From: Bradyrhizobium sp. CCGB12
GTDB lineage: Bacteria; Pseudomonadota; Alphaproteobacteria; Rhizobiales; Xanthobacteraceae
Assembly: GCF_024199845.1 (NCBI RefSeq)
Contig: NZ_JANADO010000001.1
Coordinates: forward strand, 6,758,001 to 6,822,000
Reading direction: 5' to 3'
Length of the DNA: 64,000 bases
The translations under genes were made by a program, and so were the position numbers. A model generated the notes under the pieces. That model was not told the DNA's origin, searched no databases, and saw only the letters and a program-made list of their open reading frames with translations. Below are positions 27,706-36,157 of the stretch, one piece after another. Numbering within the stretch: the first letter of the stretch is position 1; the number at the start of each line of letters is the position of its first letter.

Positions 27706-28743
27706 CTACGCGGCAACGGCCATTTGGGCATCGATCCGCGCGCTATCGTAGCTTTCCCCCGTGGTCATCAGTTTCCAGGCGATGCGAGCCATCTTGTTGG
27801 CCAGCGCCACTGCGGCCAGCTTCGGCGTCTTGCGCTTCAACAGCTCGATCAGCCAGCGAGGCCCGCGATCTCGGGTTTTGGCCATCTTCACCACCGAGGT
27901 TGCCCCGACCACCAGCAGCTGACGTAGCCTCTCATCACCTGCCCGGGTGATCTTGCCGAGCCGGGTCTTTCCCGCAGTGGAATGGTCCTTGGGCGTCAGG
28001 CCGAGCCAGGCTGCGAACAGCCGCCCCGAGCGGAAGGCGTGTGGGTCGGGCGCCTTCATCACCAGCGCCGCCGCCGTGACCGGACCGATCCCCGGGATCT
28101 GCGCCAATCGCCGGCTCGTGGCATCGGCCCGGTGCCAGGCCAGCAGCTTGGCCTCGACCGCCTTCAGCTCGACCTGCACCTGGTCATATTGGCGAGCCAG
28201 CATCGCAAACAGCTCGCGGGCCAGCGCCGGCACGCCTTCGTCCTGGCTGATCGCCGCCAGGAACGCGGCGAGCTTGTCCAGCCCCTTGGCCGCGATCAGA
28301 CCGAACTCCGCCGCATGCCCGCGGATCGTGTTGGAGAGTTGCGTGCGACGCGCGACCAATTGCTCGCGGACGCCCAGCAGCATCAGTGCAGCCTGCTGCT
28401 CCGCCGTCTTCACCGCCACATACCGCATCCGCGGCCGGCTCGCCGCCTCGCACAGCCCTTCCGCATCGCGCCCGTCGTTCTTGTTGCGCGGCACGTAGGG
28501 CTTCACCAGCTGCGGCGCAATCAGCTTGAACGTGTGTCCCAGCCGGCCGAGCTCGCGTGCCAAGTGGTGGGCGGCCCCGCAAGCCTCGATCACGACCACC
28601 GTCGGCGGCAGCTTGGCAAAAAACTCCAGCATCGCCTTGCGGCTGAGCCGCTTGCGCAACACGACCTGCTCGGAGGCGTCAACGCCATGGAGCTGGAAAA
28701 TATACTTCGACGTATCCATTCCAATGCGGATAATCTGACCCAC
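27706..28743 (-). CDS. IS110-family transposase (DEDD recombinase)
   Basis: A 345-residue enzyme. The N-terminal RuvC-like DEDD domain shows RIGMDTSKYIF (first Asp), TVVVIEACGAAHH (Glu) and VPRNKNDGRDAEGLCEA (the two later Asp). The C-terminal Tnp domain has LAQIPGIGPVTAAALVMKAP, FAAWLGLTPKDHSTAGKTR and ITRAGDERLRQLLVVGA, the conserved IS110 block with the Ser-containing motif. The start is GTG at 28743, with AGGAG placed 6 bases before it; codons further upstream cross the inverted repeat. The frame is intact, so the element may be active. It cuts and rejoins DNA guided by an element-encoded RNA in characterised relatives. Confidence 0.93.
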   Translation of the reverse strand: MGQIIRIGMDTSKYIFQLHGVDASEQVVLRKRLSRKAMLEFFAKLPPTVVVIEACGAAHHLARELGRLGHTFKLIAPQLVKPYVPRNKNDGRDAEGLCEAASRPRMRYVAVKTAEQQAALMLLGVREQLVARRTQLSNTIRGHAAEFGLIAAKGLDKLAAFLAAISQDEGVPALARELFAMLARQYDQVQVELKAVEAKLLAWHRADATSRRLAQIPGIGPVTAAALVMKAPDPHAFRSGRLFAAWLGLTPKDHSTAGKTRLGKITRAGDERLRQLLVVGATSVVKMAKTRDRGPRWLIELLKRKTPKLAAVALANKMARIAWKLMTTGESYDSARIDAQMAVAA

Positions 28744-28799
28744 GGACGGCTCCTGTGAATGAGTGTGTGACAACCTCATTCTGGCACACTGATGCCGTA

Positions 28800-28812
28800 G
28801 GGGGCCGTCCAC
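28800..28812. repeat. Subterminal inverted repeat of the IS, right copy
   Basis: GGGGGCCGTCCAC is the exact complement of 27443-27455. It lies about 57 bp upstream of the transposase start on the minus strand. Confidence 0.9.
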
Positions 28813-28817
28813 CCCAT

Positions 28818-28914
28818 CACCCCAGGAAGCGGTTGCGGCAGGAAGCTGATAACCGCAGATCTTCGCCAAACCACTCCCTGTGATAATGGGTCCTGGCTTT
28901 CGCCAGGACGACGA
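28818..28914. repeat. Right remnant of the split palindromic repeat
   Basis: It begins CACCCCAGG, continuing the left arm cut at 27440. It then runs through a variable centre to CTCCCTGTGATAATGGGTCC and TGGCTTTCGCCAGGACGACG, the right arm of the repeat family. The GST stop codon begins at the next base (28915). Confidence 0.85.
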
Positions 28915-29567
28915 TCAGGCCCTCACGCGCGGAGCAACGTTCTGTTCTTTTCCAGCCTTTTGCTCCGCAGCAACCGCCCGCTTGAAACCGTCACGTTGCT
29001 GCAAGCGTGCCCAATAGGCTGCGACATTTGGCCCAAAGTCCTTGGCGAGGCCGATGTTGTCGGCGAGCCGGAGTGCATAACCGATGACAATGTCAGCGGC
29101 GGTAAAGCGGCCGGCGCACAAGGTTTCGGCATTGGCCGTCGCGGCCTCGACGGCGCGCAAGCGTCCCAAGAACCATTTTGCATAGTCGGTGGCGACCTGC
29201 GGATTGCGGCGCTCCTCCGGCTCTAGCTGGGTGTATCTGAGCACCAGCGTCTGCGGGAAGGTTAGCGTGGCGTCGCTGAAATACATCCAGTTCAGGAAGG
29301 CGCCATAGGCAGGATCCTCCGGCCCGACCATCAACGGCGTCGGCCCGTGCTTGATGCCGAGATAGTGGCAGATGCCCGACGACTCGGTCATGCGCGTTTC
29401 GCCGTCGATCAGGAAGGGGATGGTGCCGAGCGGATTGAGCGCAAGATAGTCCTTGGCGAAGACCCGCGGCGGGAACGGCAGCATCTTCAATTCGTAAGCT
29501 AGCCCCATCTCTTCCAGCATCCAGAGCGGACGAAACGAGCGCGCGGCGTCGCAATGATAGAGCGTGA

Positions 29568-29571
<4 letters not shown>
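28915..29571 (-). CDS. Glutathione S-transferase family protein
   Basis: A 218-residue GST. The N-terminal thioredoxin-like domain is ITLYHCDAARSFRPLWMLEE, then NPLGTIPFLIDGE (cis-Pro loop) and MTESSGICHYLG (the glutathione gamma-glutamyl contact ES). An all-helical C-terminal domain follows, with FTAADIVIGYALRLAD. The ATG at 29571 overlaps the preceding acyl-CoA dehydrogenase stop by 4 bp, so it is the last gene of that operon. The stop sits at the edge of the palindromic repeat. A role in detoxifying or isomerising a pathway intermediate is possible. Confidence 0.9.
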
Positions 29572-30734
<1,163 letters not shown>

Positions 30735-30770
30735 ATTTGTCAGCTCAGCTCTCGGTATCTCTGATGTGCT

Positions 30771-30857
30771 CGTCATGGCCGGGCTTGTCCCAGCCATCCA
30801 CGGCTTGGTGACCCGGCAGAAAGAACGTGGATGCCCGGGACAAGCCCAGGCATGACG
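30771..30857. repeat. Palindromic repeat, CGTCATGGCCGGGCTTG family
   Basis: The left arm CGTCATGGCCGGGCTTGTCC pairs with GGACAAGCCCAGGCATGACG. CATCCACG and CGTGGATG pair internally. It separates the two acyl-CoA dehydrogenase genes of the same orientation. The same family is present at 61684-61769. Confidence 0.88.
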
Positions 30858-30867
30858 GATAACGCGG

Positions 30868-32004
30868 CTACAACCCCATCTGCCTCGAGGCCAGATCCTT
30901 CATGATCTCCTCGGTGCCGCCGCCGATGGCGTTGACCTTGACCTCGCGGTAGATGCGCTCGGCCTTGACGCCACGCATGAAGCCGGCGCCACCGAAGATC
31001 TGCACGGCCTCGGAGGCACAGAATGCCATGGTCTGCGTCGCCTGGTTCTTCATCATGCAGATTTCGGCGACCGGGCTCTCGCCCTGCCCGAGCCGCCACG
31101 CCAGCATTTCCAACATCGCCTGCGAGGCCGCGACCTTCTGCGCCATATCCACGATCTTGTGGCGGATCACTTGATGCTGGGCCAGCGGCTTGCCGAACGT
31201 CTTGCGCTCCTTGGCGTAGCCGACCGCCTCGTCGAGGCAGACGCGGGCGAAGGCGGTGCAGCCCGCGGCCATGCCCATGCGCTCGCTGTTGAAGTTCCGC
31301 ATGATGATCTTGAAGCCCTGCCCCTCCTCGCCGATCAGGTTTGCGGCCGGCACGCGGCACTCGTCGAAATGCAAGGTCGCGGTGTCGGAGGCCCACCAGC
31401 CCATCTTCTTCAGCTTGGTCCGCGACAGGCCAGGCGTGTCGCCCTCGATCAGGAGCAGGCTGACGCCGCCGGCACCCTCGCCACCGGTGCGCACTGCAAC
31501 GGTCAAGTAATCGGCGCGCATGCCCGAGGTGATGAAGGTCTTCTCGCCGCTCACGACGTAGTGATCCCCGTCGCGCAGCGCCCGGGTACGGAGGTTTGCA
31601 ACGTCCGAACCGCCGCCGGGCTCGGTGATGGCAAGCGCGGAAATCTTCTCGCCCGCCAGCACCTGCGGCAGCACCCGCACCCTCACCTCGGGCCGCGCCG
31701 CCCGCGCGATCGGCGGCGAGCCGATGGTGTGGCTCATCAGGCTGGCGCTGATACCGCCGGCGCCAGCCCGCGCGAGCTCCTGGCTCGCGACGATCTTCAT
31801 GAATTGATCGGCGGCGATTCCGCCATATTCCTCGGGGAATCCCAGCCCCAACAGCCCGATCTCGGCCGCCTTGCGATAGAGCGCGCGCGGGAATTCGCCG
31901 GCCTCGTCCCATTCATGGGCGAACGGCGCGATCTCCTTCTCGACGAAACGACGCATCACGTCGCGGAAGGCCTCATGCTCGGCGGTATAGAACGGGCTCT
32001 TCAT
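30868..32004 (-). CDS. Acyl-CoA dehydrogenase
   Basis: A 378-residue flavoenzyme introducing a double bond into an acyl-CoA. It shows ALAITEPGGGSDVANLRTRA, KTFITSGMRADYLTVAVRT, KERKTFGKPLAQHQVIRHKI and a C-terminal FGGAGFMRGVKAERIYREVK followed by GGGTEEIMKD. It is the first gene of the leftward operon with 29568 and 28915. It is divergent from the CoA ligase at 32269 across a 264-bp gap, which suggests activation by the ligase followed by dehydrogenation. Confidence 0.92.
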   Translation of the reverse strand: MKSPFYTAEHEAFRDVMRRFVEKEIAPFAHEWDEAGEFPRALYRKAAEIGLLGLGFPEEYGGIAADQFMKIVASQELARAGAGGISASLMSHTIGSPPIARAARPEVRVRVLPQVLAGEKISALAITEPGGGSDVANLRTRALRDGDHYVVSGEKTFITSGMRADYLTVAVRTGGEGAGGVSLLLIEGDTPGLSRTKLKKMGWWASDTATLHFDECRVPAANLIGEEGQGFKIIMRNFNSERMGMAAGCTAFARVCLDEAVGYAKERKTFGKPLAQHQVIRHKIVDMAQKVAASQAMLEMLAWRLGQGESPVAEICMMKNQATQTMAFCASEAVQIFGGAGFMRGVKAERIYREVKVNAIGGGTEEIMKDLASRQMGL

Positions 32005-32268
32005 CGTAGTCTCGCCTTATTGACGGATTGGTCTCAGCCACCATCGCCGGAACATCAGCGGCTCACTTGCGCGCAGTGGCTGATCCGGACGAGCCACTCC
32101 AGCGCGAACCATGGTCTAGCAACTCAACGCAAGACGATTTTCACCCATCGCAGGCCAACTCCGGATCAAAAAACGCAATGCACAAACTCCGGCTGGCCCC
32201 AGGGCCATGCCGGGCATGGTGCACGGTAGCAAGGATGCGGGCGGTGCAAGACCGCCGAGGGAGGAGTC

Positions 32269-33819
32269 TTGGCCGTTCGTTACTACGATTGGATCGTTCA
32301 TCATGGCCGCCGCACCCCGAACAAGGTCGCGCTGATCGACCTCGCGAGCGAGCGCCGCTTCAGCTATGCGCAGCTCGATGCCCGCGTCTCGCGCCTCGCT
32401 TCCTTCCTGCGCCACACGCTTAACGTTTCACGCGGCGACCGCGTCGCGGTACTGGCGCTGAACACAACCGATACGCTGGAAGTACAGTTTGCCTGCGGGC
32501 GGTTAGGGGCCATCTTCGTGCCGCTGAATACCCGCCTCACCATTCCCGAGCTCCAGTTCATCACCGGCGACTGCGCACCAAAGGTAATGATCCATGACGC
32601 CGATCTGGCTGAGACCGCGCTGAGCGTGGCGAAGCTTTGCGGGGTCGCGACACGCCTGCTGGTCGGCGCCGGCGGATCTTACGAGGCTGGAATCGCCGCA
32701 GCAAAGCCGCTTGACCGCGCCGAGGAAGTCACGCTCGATGACGTCTCGACCATCATGTACACGTCGGGCACGACGGGACATCCCAAGGGCGCGACCATCA
32801 CCCATGGCATGACCTTCTGGAATTGCGTCAATCTCGGCGGTCCTGCCTGCATCGGGCCGTCCTCGGTGCTGCTCACCGTGCTGCCGCTGTTCCACACCGG
32901 CGGGCTCAACTGCTACACCAATCCGGTGCTGCATGCCGGCGGCACCGTGATGATCATGCGTGCCTTCGATCCCGGCACGGCACTCGGCCTGATCGACGAT
33001 CCCGCGCAAGGCATCAACGTGTTCTTCGGCGTGCCCGCGATCTACCAGTTCATGGCGCAACACCCCGCCTTCGCAACGACCGATCTCGGCCGGCTGATCG
33101 TCGGCGGTGTCGGCGGCGCGCCGATGCCGGTTCCGCTGCTGAAGGTGTGGGAGGCACGCGGTGTCGCGCTTCAGCAAGGCTACGGCATGACCGAGACCTC
33201 GCCCGCGGTGCTGGTGCTGGACCGCGAGGATGCGGCGCGCAAGGCCGGCTCCGCCGGCAAGCCGGTGCTGCATACCGAGGTGCGCATCGTACGGCCCGAC
33301 GGCAGCGACGCCGACGTCGGCGAGCTCGGCGAGCTCTGGGTCAAGGGCCCGAACATCACGCCGGGCTATTGGAACAGGCCGGAAGCGAACAAGACCTCCT
33401 TCACCGACGGCTGGCTGCATACGGGCGATGCCACACGCGTCGACGCGGAGGGCTTCTACTACATCGTCGATCGCTGGAAGGACATGTACATCTCCGGCGG
33501 CGAGAACGTCTATCCGGCCGAGGTCGAGAACGTCCTGCATCAGCTCAATGCCATCGCGGAAGCCGCAGTGATCGGCATTCCCGATGCGCAATGGGGCGAA
33601 GTGGGCTTTGCCATCGTCGCGGCCAAGCCCGGTCAGCGACTGACCGAGGCCGAGATCTTCGCGCATTGCGCGGCTAATCTGGCGCGCTTCAAATGCCCGC
33701 GCCAGGTCCACTTCGTCGATGCGCTGCCACGCAACGCCACCGGCAAGATCCACAAGCCGACCTTGCGCAAGGAATTTTCGGTGGCCTCGGAAGTCGACAA
33801 GAAAGTCGCCAACGCCTGA
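32269..33819 (+). CDS. AMP-dependent acyl-CoA synthetase/ligase
   Basis: A 516-residue ANL-family ligase. Motifs are TIMYTSGTTGHPKGATITH near residue 165, LQQGYGMTETSP, WLHTGDATRVDAEGFYYIVD, and the C-terminal lysine in LPRNATGKIHKPTLRKEF. The start is a TTG at 32269 immediately after a strong GGGAGGAG ribosome-binding site. It is divergent from the acyl-CoA dehydrogenase operon and upstream of a solute-binding protein gene. Uptake, CoA activation and beta-oxidation of one carboxylic acid could therefore be linked here. Confidence 0.9.
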   Translation: MAVRYYDWIVHHGRRTPNKVALIDLASERRFSYAQLDARVSRLASFLRHTLNVSRGDRVAVLALNTTDTLEVQFACGRLGAIFVPLNTRLTIPELQFITGDCAPKVMIHDADLAETALSVAKLCGVATRLLVGAGGSYEAGIAAAKPLDRAEEVTLDDVSTIMYTSGTTGHPKGATITHGMTFWNCVNLGGPACIGPSSVLLTVLPLFHTGGLNCYTNPVLHAGGTVMIMRAFDPGTALGLIDDPAQGINVFFGVPAIYQFMAQHPAFATTDLGRLIVGGVGGAPMPVPLLKVWEARGVALQQGYGMTETSPAVLVLDREDAARKAGSAGKPVLHTEVRIVRPDGSDADVGELGELWVKGPNITPGYWNRPEANKTSFTDGWLHTGDATRVDAEGFYYIVDRWKDMYISGGENVYPAEVENVLHQLNAIAEAAVIGIPDAQWGEVGFAIVAAKPGQRLTEAEIFAHCAANLARFKCPRQVHFVDALPRNATGKIHKPTLRKEFSVASEVDKKVANA

Positions 33820-33823
33820 TTGA

Positions 33824-33854
33824 AGCGCCCCTCGCGGGTGCTTTTTCTTTTTTT
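33824..33854 (+). terminator. Intrinsic terminator between CoA ligase and solute-binding gene
   Basis: The stem AGCGCCC / GGGTGCT has one G-T pair and a 5-base loop, and is followed by TTTTTCTTTTTTT. It lies 5 bp after the ligase stop and only 43 bp before the next start codon. The solute-binding gene therefore depends on read-through or on a promoter overlapping this hairpin. Confidence 0.75.
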
Positions 33855-33896
33855 GAAGTGCCTGCTCCACCCCACAAGAAACTCCAGGGAATTTCC

Positions 33897-35120
33897 ATGA
33901 AAAACAAGAAACTCGTCCTGCTCGCCGCCGCAGCCGCCCTGACATTGCTTTCGAGCCAGGGTGCCTACGCGCAGAAGAAATACGACACCGGTGTTACCGA
34001 CACCGAGATCAAGATCGGCAATGTCGAGGCCTATTCCGGTCCGGCTTCCGCCTACGGCATCATCGGCAAGACCGAGGAAGCCTATTTCAAGATGATCAAC
34101 GACCAAGGCGGCATCAACGGCCGCAAGATCAACTGGATCTCCTATGACGACGGCTATTCGCCGCCGAAGACCGTGGAGCAGGTCCGCAAACTGATCGAGA
34201 GCGACGAGGTGTTCCTGGTGTTCAACGCGCTGGGCACGCCGACCCAGACCGCCGTGCAGAAATATCACAATTCCAAGAAGGTGCCGCAGCTGTTCCTCGC
34301 CACCGGCGCCAGCAAGTGGAACGACCCGAAGAACTTTCCCTGGACCATGGGCTTCCAGCCCAGCTATCGGGTCGAGGCCCAGATCTTCGCTAAATACATT
34401 TTGAAGGAGAAGCCGGACGCGAAGGTTGCGATCTTCTATGCCAACGACGATTTCGGCAAGGACTACCTCGCCGGCATCAAGGACGTGTTCGGTGACAAGG
34501 CATCGAAGCTGATCGTGGCCGAAGAGAGCTACGAGACCTCGGAGCCGTCGATCGATGCCCATATCGTCAAGCTCAAGGGCACCGGCGCCGATGTCTTCGT
34601 GAACATCGCGACTCCGAAATTCGCGGCGCAGGCCATCAAGAAGATCGCGGAGCTGGAGTGGAAGCCGATGCACCTGATGACTGACGTCTCGGTGTCCATC
34701 GGCGCGGTGATGAAGCCCGCCGGTCTCGAAGCGTCTGAAGGCGTGCTGTCGGCCGGCTACCTGAAGGACGCGTCGGATCCGCAGTGGAAGGACGACGAAG
34801 GCATGAAGAAGTTCATGACCTTCATCGACAAATACATGCCCGGCGCCAACATTTCGGACGCCAATCTGGTTTACGCCTACGCCGCGGCCCAGACGATGGT
34901 GCAGGTGCTGAAACAGTCAGGCGACAATCTGACCCGCGAAAACGTGATGAAGCAGGCCGCCAGCCTGAAAGACTTCGTCCCGGACACGCTGATTCCGGGG
35001 ATCAAGATCAACACCTCAGCCACCGACTTCGCGCCGATCGAGCAGCTCAAGATGTGGCGGTTCAAGAAGGGCCAGTGGGAGCTGTTCGGCGACATCATCA
35101 GCGCCGAAACGGGCGGCTAG
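33897..35120 (+). CDS. ABC transporter substrate-binding protein, branched-chain amino acid type
   Basis: A 407-residue periplasmic binding protein (Peripla_BP_6). The signal peptide is KNKKLVLLAAAAALTLLSSQ up to AYAQKK, and the mature protein starts with TEIKIGNVEAYSGPASAYG. FYANDDFGKDYLAGIKDVFG is the typical second-domain strand. AGGGA precedes the ATG at 33897. No permease or ATPase is adjacent. Its neighbourhood suggests an aromatic or branched acid as ligand. Confidence 0.9.
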   Translation: MKNKKLVLLAAAAALTLLSSQGAYAQKKYDTGVTDTEIKIGNVEAYSGPASAYGIIGKTEEAYFKMINDQGGINGRKINWISYDDGYSPPKTVEQVRKLIESDEVFLVFNALGTPTQTAVQKYHNSKKVPQLFLATGASKWNDPKNFPWTMGFQPSYRVEAQIFAKYILKEKPDAKVAIFYANDDFGKDYLAGIKDVFGDKASKLIVAEESYETSEPSIDAHIVKLKGTGADVFVNIATPKFAAQAIKKIAELEWKPMHLMTDVSVSIGAVMKPAGLEASEGVLSAGYLKDASDPQWKDDEGMKKFMTFIDKYMPGANISDANLVYAYAAAQTMVQVLKQSGDNLTRENVMKQAASLKDFVPDTLIPGIKINTSATDFAPIEQLKMWRFKKGQWELFGDIISAETGG

Positions 35121-35146
35121 CTCGCGGCGATCGGGCGTACCCGAGA

Positions 35147-35175
35147 GATAGCGGCCGAGAGGCCGCTATCTTTTT
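35147..35175 (+). terminator. Strong intrinsic terminator after the solute-binding gene
   Basis: A perfect 10-bp stem GATAGCGGCC / GGCCGCTATC with a GAGA tetraloop is followed directly by TTTTT. It lies 26 bp after the stop at 35120 and ends the rightward unit before the convergent XRE regulator gene. Confidence 0.92.
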
Positions 35176-35200
35176 ATCGGCAAGCCACCAGGGTGAGAGC

Positions 35201-35971
35201 CTATACCGGAAGAAACATCGCAAACGGCTCCTCGACGGTGCGCCGCAGATGCTTCCGATACAAGGCATGGTTGGGGTCGTCGGGCGCAACACGCCCCAAG
35301 GACGGCTTCGGGACGTTTTTGAGCGGCACGTAGGCGATCGGCGCCGCGATCGGCGTGAGCTGCGAGCCGGGGCCGGCGCGGAGCGTCGAAATGATGCCGT
35401 ACATCTCGCCGGCAACGGTCGGCCGCGACACCGTGATCACACGATGCTGACCGTGCTTGATGATGACGAGATAGACGAAGCCGGACTGGTGGGGAACCGC
35501 GACCTCGCCGGTGTGCTCGTAGGCGGTATCCGTCCGCTCGCCCTCCCGGAAGACCAGCGAAGAGACCTTCGGCTCCCAGACGATCTCGGTGCGGTAGGCG
35601 AAGATCGCATCCTTGTCGCCGAACGACGGGCGCAGGGTGATGTAGACGTCCTCGAGCCAGGTCACCGCGCGATGCGCATAGGAGCCGAGGCTGTCGGGCG
35701 CGACATCGTTTGTGGCCGGCGGCGCCACGACGACGGCACTTTTGCGCAAGGACACCCCCAGCGCCTGCTCGAGCCGGACTGTCGTCGCCAGCGTGAACGG
35801 CCGCCGGCCACCGAGCACCTTCTCCAGCGTCGACAGGCTGAGCTTGGCCTGCTCGGCCAGCGCCTGCCGGGAGATCCGGCGCCTGGCCAGCTCCTCGCGA
35901 ATGGTCTCGGCAATCTCGCGGCTCTGCTCGTCCGAAAGCTGCTTGTCGGTGAATTTGTCCTGCGTCTGCAT
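35201..35971 (-). CDS. XRE-family transcriptional regulator
   Basis: A 256-residue regulator. Residues about 25-75 form a Cro/C1-type helix-turn-helix (ISRQALAEQAKLSLSTLEKV then LATTVRLEQALG). The remaining 170 residues form a beta-rich effector domain with AYEHTGEVAVPHQSGFVYLV and HGQHRVITVSRP, not a recognised catalytic domain. The ATG at 35971 gives MQTQDKFTDKQLSDEQ; longer upstream codons overlap the opposite regulatory region. It is divergent from the sortase-target gene with 186 bp between starts, so it is a candidate regulator of the sortase pair. Confidence 0.82.
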   Translation of the reverse strand: MQTQDKFTDKQLSDEQSREIAETIREELARRRISRQALAEQAKLSLSTLEKVLGGRRPFTLATTVRLEQALGVSLRKSAVVVAPPATNDVAPDSLGSYAHRAVTWLEDVYITLRPSFGDKDAIFAYRTEIVWEPKVSSLVFREGERTDTAYEHTGEVAVPHQSGFVYLVIIKHGQHRVITVSRPTVAGEMYGIISTLRAGPGSQLTPIAAPIAYVPLKNVPKPSLGRVAPDDPNHALYRKHLRRTVEEPFAMFLPV

Positions 35972-36157
35972 CGTGACCCTGCCTTGGAAGCGCCAGTCTA
36001 GCAGGGCGGACAAATCAGCACAAAACCGCACATGGCCGTGCTGTGGCGGCGCGCCCGGGGCCAGCCACGGCGGAACATTGCCGATCATTCTGCTCGCGAA
36101 ATCGCCCCCTCCCGACCGATGCTCGCCGTCGTCAATCACCCTTCGGGAGCAGGCCAA

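Larger units (their letters stand above)
27441..28817 (-). mobile_element. IS110-family (IS1111-type) insertion sequence inside a palindromic repeat
   Basis: The element is about 1377 bp. Its ends are inferred from reconstruction of the interrupted repeat: CAGGACCCAT on the left joins CACCCCAGG on the right, and the intact copy reads CAGGACCCATTACCCCAGG. CCCAT occurs at both ends (27436-27440 and 28813-28817), so the exact cut is ambiguous within 5 bp. A perfect 13-bp inverted repeat lies 2 bp inside the left end and 5 bp inside the right end, i.e. subterminal. Subterminal repeats and a long non-coding region after the transposase are features of the IS1111 subgroup of IS110. The single transposase is on the minus strand and intact. 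Confidence 0.85.

Noticed and set aside
27472..27927. Open frame on the plus strand covering the non-coding end of the insertion sequence
   Set aside because: It runs into the transposase gene antisense, has no recognisable domain, and the region is better explained as IS end plus candidate RNA.
28744..28869. N-terminal extension of the transposase up to 28869
   Set aside because: It would cross the inverted repeat and the flanking target, and a GTG with a good ribosome-binding site lies at 28743.
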